From NCBI GenBank assembly GCA_964503475.1, contig CAZCZU010000024.1:1-42281 (forward strand): a DNA stretch of 42,281 nucleotides, in the 5' to 3' direction. Below, piece by piece: positions 8,690 to 16,440 of the stretch. The stretch comes from CAZCZU01 sp964503475 (GTDB lineage Bacteria; Pseudomonadota; Zetaproteobacteria; Mariprofundales; Mariprofundaceae). The notes below the pieces were generated by a model, which saw nothing but the letters and a program-made list of their open reading frames with translations, ran no database searches and had not been told where the DNA came from. Within the stretch, counting starts at the first letter, position 1. Each line of letters starts with the position of its first letter. Both the position numbers and the translations under genes were made by a program.

Positions 8690-10162
8690 ATGTTCCTAGC
8701 ACGCCTGCGGCACAATATTTTCGATACTTTCCGCGGCCGCCTGGCCCTGCTCTACATCGCGGTCGAATTCTCGATCCTGATGTTCGCCGGCCTACTCACC
8801 TACCTGCTGCTTTCACGCCAGGTCTACAGCGAGGTGGATGATTCGCTCTACCGCCAGGCCCATGCGCTCGTCACTCAGCTCGAGCATGCCCGCTTCTATC
8901 ACTGGTCGTTTCATCTCAACGAGTTCTCCGGGGAATTCCAGGGGACAGTGCAGCTGGTGGCCGCCAATGGCGTGGTGCAATACGCCTCCGACCGTTCCCT
9001 GATCGGGCGCGGCGGCAACGAGGTGAGCCGGGCCCTGGCCGAGGCGATGCGCAGCGACCTGCAGGCCGCCTACGTCTCGACCCAGTCACTGCTGCGCAAG
9101 GACAACATGCGTGTCATCGCCATGCCGGTGCACCGGGCCGGCCAGACCGTGGCCGTACTGCTGCTCGGCCGCAGCACCAGCGAATTGCAGGGCTTCTTCA
9201 AGCTGCTGTTCACGCTCGGCGCCAGCCTGGGTGCCATCTCGATGTTCCTCAGTGCCTGGGCCGGCTATGTGATGGCCCGGCGCGCCCTGAAACCGATCCA
9301 GGAGATCAACAGCGCCGCCCGCTCGGTGGCCGCCGGTGACCTCTCCCGCCGCCTGAAATCGCGCTCGCAGGAGAAGGAGATCAGTGACCTGGTCGGATCG
9401 CTCAACAAGATGTTCCAGGCGCTGGAGTCGAGCTTTCTGGCCCAGAAACGCTTCACGGCCGATGCCTCGCACGAGTTGCGTATCCCGCTCACCATCCTGA
9501 AAGGCGAGATCGAGGTCGCCCTGCGGCAGCCGCGTAGCGGCGAGGATTACCAGCAGATCCTCAATCAGCACCTGGACATTATCGAACGCATGCAGCGTAT
9601 CGTTGACGACCTGCTCACTCTGGCGCGCGCCGATGCAGGCCTGCTCGAGCTGGCCCAGGATCCGGTTGATCTCTCCCTGCTGCTGCAGGAGGTGGGCCAG
9701 CATCACCTGATTCTCTATGCCGAGCGCAAGCTGCTGCTGGAGATGGATATCCAGGATGAGCTGGAGGTGATGGGCGACGAAGGTCAGCTGGAGCGGGTCA
9801 TCTTCAATCTGCTCAACAACGCCTACAAGTATGCCCCCGAAAACTCGACCGTGCTCCTTGCCGCCCATGCCGAGGATGATCACGCCGTCATCCTGGTCCG
9901 TGACCATGGCCCCGGTATTCCGGAAGAGCATCAGCCAATGCTGTTCGACCGTTTCTATCGTGCCGACTCCGCCCGGGCGCGCGAGCACGGCGGTGCCGGG
10001 CTGGGGCTGGCAATCTGTAAGCGCATTATCGAGGCGCACGACGGCGATATCGAACTGCAAAGCCGGGCGGGTGAAGGGGCGACCTTCATCATCCGGCTGC
10101 CGCTCAGCTCGGAGAATCCCGAGCACTCGCGCCGCCTGAACTCGCTGCTTAAAACCAAATAA
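8690..10162 (+). CDS. Membrane sensor histidine kinase
   Basis: This 490-residue kinase pairs with the regulator upstream. Membrane segments lie at about 20-41 and 171-194 and enclose a periplasmic sensor of about 125 residues; a HAMP domain spans about 195-247. The H-box reads ASHELRIPL with His261. The N-box NLLNNAYKYAPE, the G1 box DHGPGIP and the G2 box GGAGLGLAI are intact. Residue 265 is Ile where HisKA kinases usually have Thr (HELRTPL); that Thr matters for phosphatase activity towards the partner regulator. The overall layout is like CusS/CzcS heavy-metal sensors, though the ligand is unknown. The Ile codon is ATC at 9482-9484. Confidence 0.92.
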   Translation: MFLARLRHNIFDTFRGRLALLYIAVEFSILMFAGLLTYLLLSRQVYSEVDDSLYRQAHALVTQLEHARFYHWSFHLNEFSGEFQGTVQLVAANGVVQYASDRSLIGRGGNEVSRALAEAMRSDLQAAYVSTQSLLRKDNMRVIAMPVHRAGQTVAVLLLGRSTSELQGFFKLLFTLGASLGAISMFLSAWAGYVMARRALKPIQEINSAARSVAAGDLSRRLKSRSQEKEISDLVGSLNKMFQALESSFLAQKRFTADASHELRIPLTILKGEIEVALRQPRSGEDYQQILNQHLDIIERMQRIVDDLLTLARADAGLLELAQDPVDLSLLLQEVGQHHLILYAERKLLLEMDIQDELEVMGDEGQLERVIFNLLNNAYKYAPENSTVLLAAHAEDDHAVILVRDHGPGIPEEHQPMLFDRFYRADSARAREHGGAGLGLAICKRIIEAHDGDIELQSRAGEGATFIIRLPLSSENPEHSRRLNSLLKTK

Positions 10163-10185
10163 CTTCCTGTTAGCGGAATGGAACA

Positions 10186-10191
10186 TTGACA
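10186..10191 (+). promoter_or_regulatory. Candidate -35 box upstream of the secreted helical protein
   Basis: A perfect TTGACA occurs 24 bases after the kinase stop. No good -10 box follows at 16-18 bases, so this is only a weak promoter candidate. Confidence 0.22.
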
Positions 10192-10230
10192 CGGGCACAC
10201 GCCTGCTTGTTAGTGTCGTGCGGCTGATCC

Positions 10231-10279
10231 CGGCTCCTCGCCTGTGCGTATGCCTTGCATGCATACAGACGAGGAGCCG
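10231..10279 (+). promoter_or_regulatory. Long hairpin in leader of the 10313 gene
   Basis: Left arm 10231-10253 begins CGGCTCCTCG and ends TATGC; right arm 10261-10279 begins GCATA and ends CGAGGAGCCG. Pairing is nearly complete apart from one mismatch and a 3- to 4-base bulge, with a 7-base loop. No T run follows, so it does not look like a simple terminator. It ends 19 bases before the AGGAGG of the next gene, so it may control transcript processing or translation. Confidence 0.55.
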
Positions 10280-10312
10280 CGATTGCCGATTTCCAACAGG
10301 AGGTTTATCCCC

Positions 10313-10924
10313 ATGCAATCCCCGAAACCGAGCCATGGCCTGCATCGTCTTGTGCTGGCCATACTGCTCACGCTCCCCTTGATGACCTTGCCGCTGCCGG
10401 CGAACGCCCAGGGCAGCGATCTGACCCTGAACACTGCCCCCGCCCTGCACGGCGAAAGCAAACAGGCCACATCCCCGCAGCAGCTACACCTGGAGGCGCG
10501 CAATATCTCCATGCAGCTCGGCAAGATTCGCCGCCAGACCCTTTCCGAAAACGATGGCCTGCAGAAGCAGGCCGCCTCCTTTTCCAGCCGGATGACGAAG
10601 GAGATGCAGAAGAACGGCCACAAACCGATGCAGGATCGCAAGCAACTGATGGCCATCATCGAGAAGGTGCGCGGCGGCCAGGTGAAAAAGAGTGAGCGCG
10701 GTGCCCTGATGCAGCGTTTCGGCAAAATCCGCGGCGATCTGCAGAAGGCCCAGATGGAGGCACTGCAGAAGAACAAGTCCCTGCGTCAGGAGCAGAAAAA
10801 GCTCTCCGATGCTTTGCTCATCGCCATGAAGAAGCAGCATCCCGAGACGAACGGGCTTCTTGCCCGTCTGCAGCAGATTCAGCAGCAGTTTCAGGCGATG
10901 GCCCCCGTCTCCAGGAAACCATAA
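10313..10924 (+). CDS. Secreted helical protein of unknown function
   Basis: I do not recognise this 203-residue protein. Residues 1-34 form a clear signal peptide ending PANAQG, so it is probably periplasmic. The mature part is almost all charged helix rich in Lys, Gln, Arg and Leu (about residues 50-190), with coiled-coil character, and has no cysteines. The ATG at 10313 has AGGAGG 9 bases upstream; the longer frame back to 10244 runs through the hairpin and lacks a ribosome site. It follows the two-component pair on the same strand, 150 bp downstream. It might be an accessory or target of that system, as Spy/CpxP are for CpxAR, but it has no LTxxQ motif. A strong terminator follows. Confidence 0.75.
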   Translation: MQSPKPSHGLHRLVLAILLTLPLMTLPLPANAQGSDLTLNTAPALHGESKQATSPQQLHLEARNISMQLGKIRRQTLSENDGLQKQAASFSSRMTKEMQKNGHKPMQDRKQLMAIIEKVRGGQVKKSERGALMQRFGKIRGDLQKAQMEALQKNKSLRQEQKKLSDALLIAMKKQHPETNGLLARLQQIQQQFQAMAPVSRKP

Positions 10925-10938
10925 GTTTTCATGCAAAC

Positions 10939-10971
10939 AAAAGGGCCCCTGCTTCGAGCAGGGGCCCTTTT
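10939..10971. terminator. Bidirectional rho-independent terminator
   Basis: A 15-bp perfect stem, left arm AAAAGGGCCCCTGCT at 10939-10953 and its complement at 10957-10971, has a 3-base loop. The arms give A and T runs on either side, so it can work in both directions. It lies between two convergent genes. Confidence 0.9.
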
Positions 10972-11001
10972 CAATTCAGGCAGACGATCTTGCTGCCCTC
11001 T

Positions 11002-12045
11002 TCAGTTCGATGACGGCGCGGCCTTCTCCGCCACCCTGATGCGCCAGATATGGAATCCGCTAGCATTGCCACGAATCTCGCGGCGCTTCTTCATCCCGGC
11101 ATCGACCTTGCGATCGGAGTGGAAATAGATGCTGCCATCCAGAGCCACCGACGGCGCGCCGTCACGACCTTCGTCGGCCGTCACGCGGGCCAGGTTGGCA
11201 CCATGGCGATCGATCATCCAGATGTTCCACTGCGCTCGCGAACGGGAGTAGCCCTTCTTCTCCTTCACCTGCATAACGCGATCGGAGGCAAAGACGAGCT
11301 GCTTGCCGTTCGGCATCCAGGCCGGCTGCACATCGGTGGCACGCCCCTGGGTCAGCTCCGTCAGTTCACTACCGTCGATACGCATGACGCAGACGTGGAA
11401 GCTGCGCCCCACCGGCAGGGCAAAGGCAATCCACTGGCCATCCGGCGAGATGGCCGGATTCACGCCCTGGCTCAGGCGATGCTCGGCCCCGTCCGGATCG
11501 ATGCGCACGATATACGGCTCATAGCCCGGAAACGCCCAGTTGACGAAATCGTCGTGACTGCGGCCCATACCGGCATTGCGCTGGCCATTCGGCAACAGGC
11601 GCACAGCGATCAGGCTGCCGTTCTTCAGCAGCCGCGTCTGGGTCAGATGGCCGGAGAGTTCACGCACCCGATGCAACAGGCCCTGGCCATCGGCCCTTTC
11701 CGCCCACATCCCCTCGCCACCGGCACGGTGCGACAGAAAGCTGATCTCATCGTTGTGCCAGGCCGCCGATGCGGCTGCTTCCGCGTCGTGGGACAGGGCA
11801 TTGAGCGGGTCGCCATTGATGGCACGGCGGGAGAGCCAGACATCATGACTCTCCTGAGCCACGACCAGCAGATAGCGGTTATCCGGCGATACCTGCGGAT
11901 ACATCTCCGTCTGCTTCGACTCCAGCGTCATCATCTCGGCCGAATCGCTCGGCTTGGGCTTGCTCCCCTGCGACAGAAACGACAGATCGAAGGCCTGGGC
12001 CGACGTTGACGCCAGCAAGGCAACGGCAAGGATCAGACTACGCAT
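11002..12045 (-). CDS. Secreted PD40/TolB-like beta-propeller protein (second of pair)
   Basis: This 347-residue protein has a signal peptide of about 18 residues (ending SAQA) and repeated PD40 blades such as YPQVSPDNRYLLV, NPAISPDGQWIAF and QPAWMPNGKQLVFASDR. These repeats build TolB-like beta-propellers in the periplasm, usually for protein binding; no enzymatic motif is visible. The ATG at 12045 overlaps the stop of the upstream gene (ATGA), and AGGGGG lies upstream, so the two are coupled. Together with its neighbour it makes a pair of divergent paralogues. No Pal/Tol genes are nearby, so it is not the housekeeping TolB. Confidence 0.8.
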   Translation of the reverse strand: MRSLILAVALLASTSAQAFDLSFLSQGSKPKPSDSAEMMTLESKQTEMYPQVSPDNRYLLVVAQESHDVWLSRRAINGDPLNALSHDAEAAASAAWHNDEISFLSHRAGGEGMWAERADGQGLLHRVRELSGHLTQTRLLKNGSLIAVRLLPNGQRNAGMGRSHDDFVNWAFPGYEPYIVRIDPDGAEHRLSQGVNPAISPDGQWIAFALPVGRSFHVCVMRIDGSELTELTQGRATDVQPAWMPNGKQLVFASDRVMQVKEKKGYSRSRAQWNIWMIDRHGANLARVTADEGRDGAPSVALDGSIYFHSDRKVDAGMKKRREIRGNASGFHIWRIRVAEKAAPSSN

Positions 12046-13157
12046 CAGATGGCCCCCTTGATATCGACCTGCCACAGGTTCCAGTTGTCATCGCTCTCCG
12101 CCTGCGGCTTCTTCACATCACGGTTGGAATGGAAAATCAGCGTATGGGCATCCTTCCATACCGGGCCGCCATCGGTGGCATGCAGGCTGTTAGTGATGCG
12201 TACGATGCGACCCGTCGTCAGATCCATGACATAGATCGCGGTCTTTTCGATGTCGCCATCGCTGTCGCGGTTGGAGATGAAAGCGATCTTCTTGCCGTCC
12301 GGGCTGAAGGCCGGCTCGAAATCGCCATAGGGCGAGCGGGTCAGCTGAGTCAGGCCGGTACCGTCGATGTTCTGCATCCACAGATCGTAATTGCCGTCCA
12401 CCTCGCGCACGAAGGCCAGCTTGCGGCCGTCCGGCGACATGGCGCCGTCGAAGGCGTTGTGGAACATCATCAACTGGCTGGTATCGCGATTGAAGACAAA
12501 CAGCGCCGGCGGCTCGAAATCGTTCTTCGTGCCCGGTTTGGTGCCATGGTAGCCGACGCGATGCATCCAGGAATCGGAGTTGTACATGCGCCAGGACTGG
12601 CCGACCAGGTCGATCGACAGGTGGCCATCGTTGAAGTCGCCCAGCACACGCGAACGGCGCTCATTCTGCATGGTCGAATCAAAACACCAGGTACGACCAT
12701 CGGTCGAGGCACGCAGATTCTCCGGCATCAGCGCACCATGCACTGTGCCCATGTTGGCGATGGCGATATGACCGTCACCTTCAGCCTGACGCATCCAGGC
12801 ACCGAGCGGGCCCATGCGGTTGCTGACGTAGCCGATCGCACCATCCTTCACGGCCACGCCGAAACGGATCGCCTCGTGCAGCTGCTCGGGCTTGATGCGC
12901 TTGCCCTCCAGGTCGACCTGGTTCAGCGGCACACGCACCACGGAATATTCATTGTTCTTACGCTCGGTATAGACCAGATAGTTGCCGGCCACGGACGGAT
13001 AGACCGTATGACGCGTCTTATCCTGCAGCAGCGGCGTGGTCGGATAGAGCGGCGCCGGCACCTCATTGGTACGGGCAAAGGCGAGCAGCGGCTCAGTCAA
13101 TGCCGCCGCGGCTACAAGGCCGAGGGCAAGCAGGCGCAACTTGGAAATGTCGTTCAT
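12045..13157 (-). CDS. Secreted PD40/TolB-like beta-propeller protein (first of pair)
   Basis: This 370-residue protein starts with a signal peptide of about 27 residues. It carries PD40 blades, most clearly FDGAMSPDGRKLAFVRE, EPAFSPDGKKIAFISNRDSDGD and GGPVWKDAHTLIFHSNRD. AGGAGG lies 7 bases before the ATG. It leads a two-gene operon with the paralogue at 11002, sharing an ATGA overlap. The sequence upstream contains a structured leader. A role in binding or assembling an envelope partner is plausible from the fold; the specific function is unknown. Confidence 0.8.
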   Translation of the reverse strand: MNDISKLRLLALGLVAAAALTEPLLAFARTNEVPAPLYPTTPLLQDKTRHTVYPSVAGNYLVYTERKNNEYSVVRVPLNQVDLEGKRIKPEQLHEAIRFGVAVKDGAIGYVSNRMGPLGAWMRQAEGDGHIAIANMGTVHGALMPENLRASTDGRTWCFDSTMQNERRSRVLGDFNDGHLSIDLVGQSWRMYNSDSWMHRVGYHGTKPGTKNDFEPPALFVFNRDTSQLMMFHNAFDGAMSPDGRKLAFVREVDGNYDLWMQNIDGTGLTQLTRSPYGDFEPAFSPDGKKIAFISNRDSDGDIEKTAIYVMDLTTGRIVRITNSLHATDGGPVWKDAHTLIFHSNRDVKKPQAESDDNWNLWQVDIKGAI

Positions 13158-13174
13158 TCAATCCTCCTGAATGG

Positions 13175-13234
13175 TGTCCCGCAGGACAGGTGGCGCGCAT
13201 CGTTCATGGCATGGCTGCCTTGCAATGTGCGCCA
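13175..13234 (-). promoter_or_regulatory. Structured leader of the PD40 operon
   Basis: Two inverted repeats lie just upstream of the PD40 ribosome site: TGTCC and GGACA (13175-13188), and TGGCGCGCAT (13191-13200) against ATGTGCGCCA (13225-13234), a 10-bp stem with one mismatch. Further up, the minus strand has a GATAAT preceded by TTAAGA at about 18 bases, a possible promoter, and a run of nine T's. The remaining part of this 274-bp gap shows nothing coding. Confidence 0.4.
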
Positions 13235-13393
13235 TATCACGCATGAATCATCTTTCATTTCCCATTTACGAAAAAGCAAAAAAAAAGGAGCAACTCACAC
13301 TTGCCGGCACATTATCGGCATATTCTGAATCGAATCTTAACGGGAAGTCGAACGGATAAGAGAAAGGACCGTTCCGGACGAATAGAGGAGGGA

Positions 13394-13422
13394 TACCGGC
13401 AGGCGCCTTTGGCCTGCCGGTA
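13394..13422 (-). terminator. Hairpin after the cytochrome b561 gene
   Basis: TACCGGCAGGC at 13394-13404 pairs with GCCTGCCGGTA at 13412-13422 with a 7-base loop. It lies 10 bases past the cytochrome stop on the minus strand. A T run is lacking, so it may be a weak terminator or a 3' stabiliser. Confidence 0.55.
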
Positions 13423-13431
13423 CCCATGCAC

Positions 13432-14022
13432 TTATTTCAGATTGAACATCTGCTTGACCGAGTTGTGACCGACAAGCTGATGGACAATGCCCATGCCGAC
13501 GTGACCGATCACATAAACCCACAGCAGCGGACCAAGCACCTCATGCACCTCTTTCATACTGTGCACGAAATCGCTCATCATGCCGGTGTGCTCATCCATG
13601 CCGTAGAACATCGCCGCACCGGTGGCGCCCATGGCCAGTGCCAGCAGCAGGCCCAGGCCATGCACCGTACCGGCCAGGTAATCGCCGCCCTCACCCGGCG
13701 CCGGGAACTTGCCCTTGAACCAGCCCGGCACCACCGTGGTCAGATCCGAGACCAGGCCCTTGCAGCCGCCCGCGGTCAGGTACGGGAACAGTTTACCCCA
13801 ACTGGTCGAGGCATTGCCGGTCAGTCCCCAGAAGATACGCAGCACGATCAGTGTCAGAGCAATCATGCCGACAATCTCGTGCATCTCGAAAAAGAAGACC
13901 TGCATATCGTCACGAACACGGCCGATCTTCGGGCGTTTCATGAACTCCTCACTCAACAGCTGCAGCAGGATGGCCCACGAAAAGCCCCAGTGCAGAATTC
14001 GGCTGACACGATCGTATTGCAT
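13432..14022 (-). CDS. Cytochrome b561-family membrane protein
   Basis: This 196-residue membrane protein has four hydrophobic helices (about 8-24, 46-68, 118-140 and 160-185). Conserved histidines at 11, 48, 121, 160 and 174 are suitable for two b-type haems. The opening residues YDRVSRILHW and the HEIVG stretch match bacterial cytochrome b561 proteins, which pass electrons across the inner membrane, often to or from quinone. The ATG has AAGGAG 8 bases upstream, and this ribosome site lies within the end of argG; the two genes are one base apart. The redox partner is not evident here. Confidence 0.88.
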   Translation of the reverse strand: MQYDRVSRILHWGFSWAILLQLLSEEFMKRPKIGRVRDDMQVFFFEMHEIVGMIALTLIVLRIFWGLTGNASTSWGKLFPYLTAGGCKGLVSDLTTVVPGWFKGKFPAPGEGGDYLAGTVHGLGLLLALAMGATGAAMFYGMDEHTGMMSDFVHSMKEVHEVLGPLLWVYVIGHVGMGIVHQLVGHNSVKQMFNLK

Positions 14023-14023
14023 A

Positions 14024-15247
14024 TTATTTCACTCCTTTCTTGACCGCCGCACCCATGCGCAGGCGCAGGGCGTTGAGGCGGATAAATCCTTCGGCATCCT
14101 TCTGATTGTAAGCGCCGGCATCATCCTCGAAGGTGCAGAGGCGCTCATCGAACAGCGACTGGTCGGACTTGCGTCCCACAACGATGACATTGCCCTTGTA
14201 AAGTTTCAGGCGCACGGTGCCGTTCACGGTGGCCTGCGAGGCATCGATCATCTGCTGCATCATCTCCCGCTCCGGCGCAAACCAGTAGCCGTTATAGACC
14301 ATCTCGGCATAACGCGGCATCAGGCTGTCCTTCAGATGTGCCACCTCGCGGTCGATGGTGATCGACTCGATGGCACGATGCGCACGCAGCATGATGGTGC
14401 CGCCCGGCGTCTCGTAGCAGCCGCGCGACTTCATGCCGACATAGCGATTCTCGACGATATCGATCCGGCCAATGCCATGCTTGCCGCCAATGCGGTTGAG
14501 CTCGCGCAGGACGGCTGCCGGGCTCATCTGCTGGTCGTTGATGGCGACAATATCGCCGCCCTTGTAGGTCAGCTCGATGTACTCCGGCGTGTCCGGTGCC
14601 GCTTCCGGGGCAACACTCCAGCGCCACATCGGCTCCTCCGGCTCGTTCCACGGATCCTCCAGCAGACCGCCCTCATAGGAGATATGCAGCAGGTTGGCAT
14701 CCATCGAGTAGGGCGACTTGGTGCCGCGCTTGCGCTCGATGGGGATATTGTGCTCATAGGCAAAGGCGAGCATCTGCTCGCGCGAGTTCAGATCCCATTC
14801 ACGCCAAGGCGCGATCACCTTGATGTCCGGGTTCAGGCCGTAGAAACCCAGTTCGAAGCGCACTTGGTCGTTGCCCTTGCCGGTGGCACCGTGCGATACG
14901 GCATCGGCACCCTCTTTGGCGGCGATCTCGATCATGCGCTTGGAAATCAGCGGACGTGCGATCGAGGTGCCGAGCAGGTACTCGCCCTCGTAGATGGTGT
15001 TGGCGCGGAACATCGGAAAGACGTAATCGCGTACGAACTCCTCCGTCAGATCCTCGATGTAGATGGCGGAAGCACCGCAGGCCTCGGCCTTGGCCCGCGC
15101 CTCTTCAACCTCTTCACCCTGGCCGATATCGGCCGTGAAGGTGACCACCTCACAATCGTAGACGTCCTGCAGCCACTTCAGGATGATGGAAGTATCCAGA
15201 CCACCCGAATAGGCCAGTACCACCTTGTTCACTTTCTGATCAGCCAT
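14024..15247 (-). CDS. argG: Argininosuccinate synthase
   Basis: ArgG joins citrulline and aspartate with ATP in the penultimate step of arginine synthesis. The 407-residue length is typical of the short-form enzyme. The ATP pyrophosphatase P-loop AYSGGLDTS is at residues 12-20. Other family stretches are GATGKGNDQVRFE, SPYSMDANLLHISYEGG and GIGRIDIVENRYVGMKSRG. A TCAGGAG precedes the ATG. It lies downstream of argD and argF on the same strand, 281 bp after argF, across an unusual hairpin array. It ends one base before a cytochrome b561 gene. Confidence 0.97.
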   Translation of the reverse strand: MADQKVNKVVLAYSGGLDTSIILKWLQDVYDCEVVTFTADIGQGEEVEEARAKAEACGASAIYIEDLTEEFVRDYVFPMFRANTIYEGEYLLGTSIARPLISKRMIEIAAKEGADAVSHGATGKGNDQVRFELGFYGLNPDIKVIAPWREWDLNSREQMLAFAYEHNIPIERKRGTKSPYSMDANLLHISYEGGLLEDPWNEPEEPMWRWSVAPEAAPDTPEYIELTYKGGDIVAINDQQMSPAAVLRELNRIGGKHGIGRIDIVENRYVGMKSRGCYETPGGTIMLRAHRAIESITIDREVAHLKDSLMPRYAEMVYNGYWFAPEREMMQQMIDASQATVNGTVRLKLYKGNVIVVGRKSDQSLFDERLCTFEDDAGAYNQKDAEGFIRLNALRLRMGAAVKKGVK

Positions 15248-15310
15248 TGCCTTCTCCTGAAAAACGGGCGCGCAGTGTAGGACGCTCCCGTGTCAATTCA
15301 ATGTCACACA

Positions 15311-15509
15311 CCGGTCAGACCGGTAAAGCCCATAAATTTGTGGCCCAGGGAAGGGCCACCAAAATCATGCACATTCGTGCTTATTTTGTGAGCCATCCCG
15401 AAATCGCATTTTGGGATGGCGTACTGATTTTTGATTCACGGCATCCTGCCGTTCACCTGATGGCGGTAAAGCCGTCTCATCCGGCTCTCCTGCCGGATGA
15501 TGGCAGGAG
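15311..15509. repeat. Array of small inverted repeats between argF and argG
   Basis: Eight adjacent or overlapping hairpins fill 200 of the 281 bases: CCGGT/ACCGG (15311-15323); GTGGCCC/GGGCCAC (15340-15359); GCAC/GTGC (15369-15380); a 13-bp stem GCCATCCCGAAAT/ATTTTGGGATGGC with a G-U pair (15392-15420); CGGCA/TGCCG (15439-15451); GATGGC/GCCGTC (15459-15476); CATCCGGC/GCCGGATG (15478-15499); and CTCCTGCC/GGCAGGAG (15487-15509). The last two share bases and exclude each other. A plus-strand open frame spans the region but looks like chance. Candidate roles are attenuation, transcript processing or a dispersed repeat. Confidence 0.75.
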
Positions 15510-15528
15510 GCCAATAAATCAGCTGTAA

Positions 15529-16440
15529 TCAAGCATCCCGCAACAGAAACTCGAGCAGCGCCTTCTGGGCATGCAGCCGGTTCTCGGCCTCATCCCAGAC
15601 CACCGACCACGGCCCGTCGATGACACCGGCACTCACCTCTTCGCCGCGATGGGCCGGCAGGCAGTGCATGAACAGTACATCCGGCGATGCCTCGGCCATC
15701 ACCTGCTCATCCACCTGATAACCGGCAAAGGCCTTTTCGCGCTCGGCCTGCTCCTCCTCCTGGCCCATCGAGGCCCAGACATCGGTAGTGACCAGGTCGG
15801 CGCCGGCCGCCGCCGACATCGGCGATTCGCACTCAACGATCTCGGCCCCCTGCTCGCGTGCAGCTGCCAGCAGCTTCGCATCCGGACGGTACCCTTCCGG
15901 CGCCGCGATACGCAGGCGATAGCCGAAGGTCACGGCACCGTTGATCCACGAATGGGCCATATTGTTGCCATCGCCGATCCAGGCCACCGTCTTGCCACGG
16001 ATATCGCCACGGTGTTCGATGTAGGTGAACACATCGGCCAGAATCTGGCAGGGATGAGTCAGATCGGTCAGGGCGTTGATCACCGGCACCTGCGAATACT
16101 CGGCGAAACGCTCAACCGTCTCGTGCGCGAAGGTGCGGATCATGACGCCATCGACCATGCGCGAGAGCACGCGCGCCGAATCCTCGATCGGCTCGCCGCG
16201 CCCCAGCTGCGTGGTACCGGAATGCAGAAAGAGGGCATGGCCGCCCAGCTGATACATGCCGACCTCGAAGGAGACGCGCGTACGCGTGCTCGCCTTGTCG
16301 AAAATCATGCCCAGCGTCTTGCCGGCCAGCACCGGATGCGGCTCGCCGTTTTTCTGCATCGCCTTCAGCTCGGCCGCACGCGTAAGCAAGGCACCGGCTT
16401 CGGCCGGCGTGACGTCGAGCAGGGTCAGGAAATGTCTCAT
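15529..16440 (-). CDS. argF: Ornithine carbamoyltransferase
   Basis: ArgF makes citrulline from ornithine and carbamoyl phosphate. The 303-residue protein has the carbamoyl-phosphate loop STRTR at 51-55, the HPCQ motif and the HCLPAHRGEE motif near the C terminus that binds ornithine. I chose the ATG at 16440: it has GGAGG seven bases upstream and overlaps the argD stop (ATGA), whereas the TTG two codons earlier lies too close to the ribosome site. It is the middle gene of argD-argF-argG. The hairpin array follows the stop. Confidence 0.97.
   Translation of the reverse strand: MRHFLTLLDVTPAEAGALLTRAAELKAMQKNGEPHPVLAGKTLGMIFDKASTRTRVSFEVGMYQLGGHALFLHSGTTQLGRGEPIEDSARVLSRMVDGVMIRTFAHETVERFAEYSQVPVINALTDLTHPCQILADVFTYIEHRGDIRGKTVAWIGDGNNMAHSWINGAVTFGYRLRIAAPEGYRPDAKLLAAAREQGAEIVECESPMSAAAGADLVTTDVWASMGQEEEQAEREKAFAGYQVDEQVMAEASPDVLFMHCLPAHRGEEVSAGVIDGPWSVVWDEAENRLHAQKALLEFLLRDA

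Noticed and set aside
9086..10450. 454-codon minus-strand open frame opposite the sensor kinase
   Set aside because: The plus-strand kinase has all its motifs in order, while this product has no recognisable domain and is a high-GC shadow frame.
13260..13300. A-rich run as a possible origin or CRISPR leader
   Set aside because: It is a single homopolymer run without repeats or DnaA boxes.
12006..13328. 440-codon plus-strand open frame across the PD40 gene
   Set aside because: It mirrors the PD40 gene codon by codon, has His/Gln/Arg-rich shadow composition and no ribosome site.
13709..15280. 523-codon plus-strand open frame opposite argG
   Set aside because: argG is unmistakable on the minus strand, so this frame is antisense shadow.
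15247..15528. 93-codon plus-strand open frame in the argF-argG gap
   Set aside because: It is made of inverted repeats, begins inside the antisense of argG, and resembles no protein I know.
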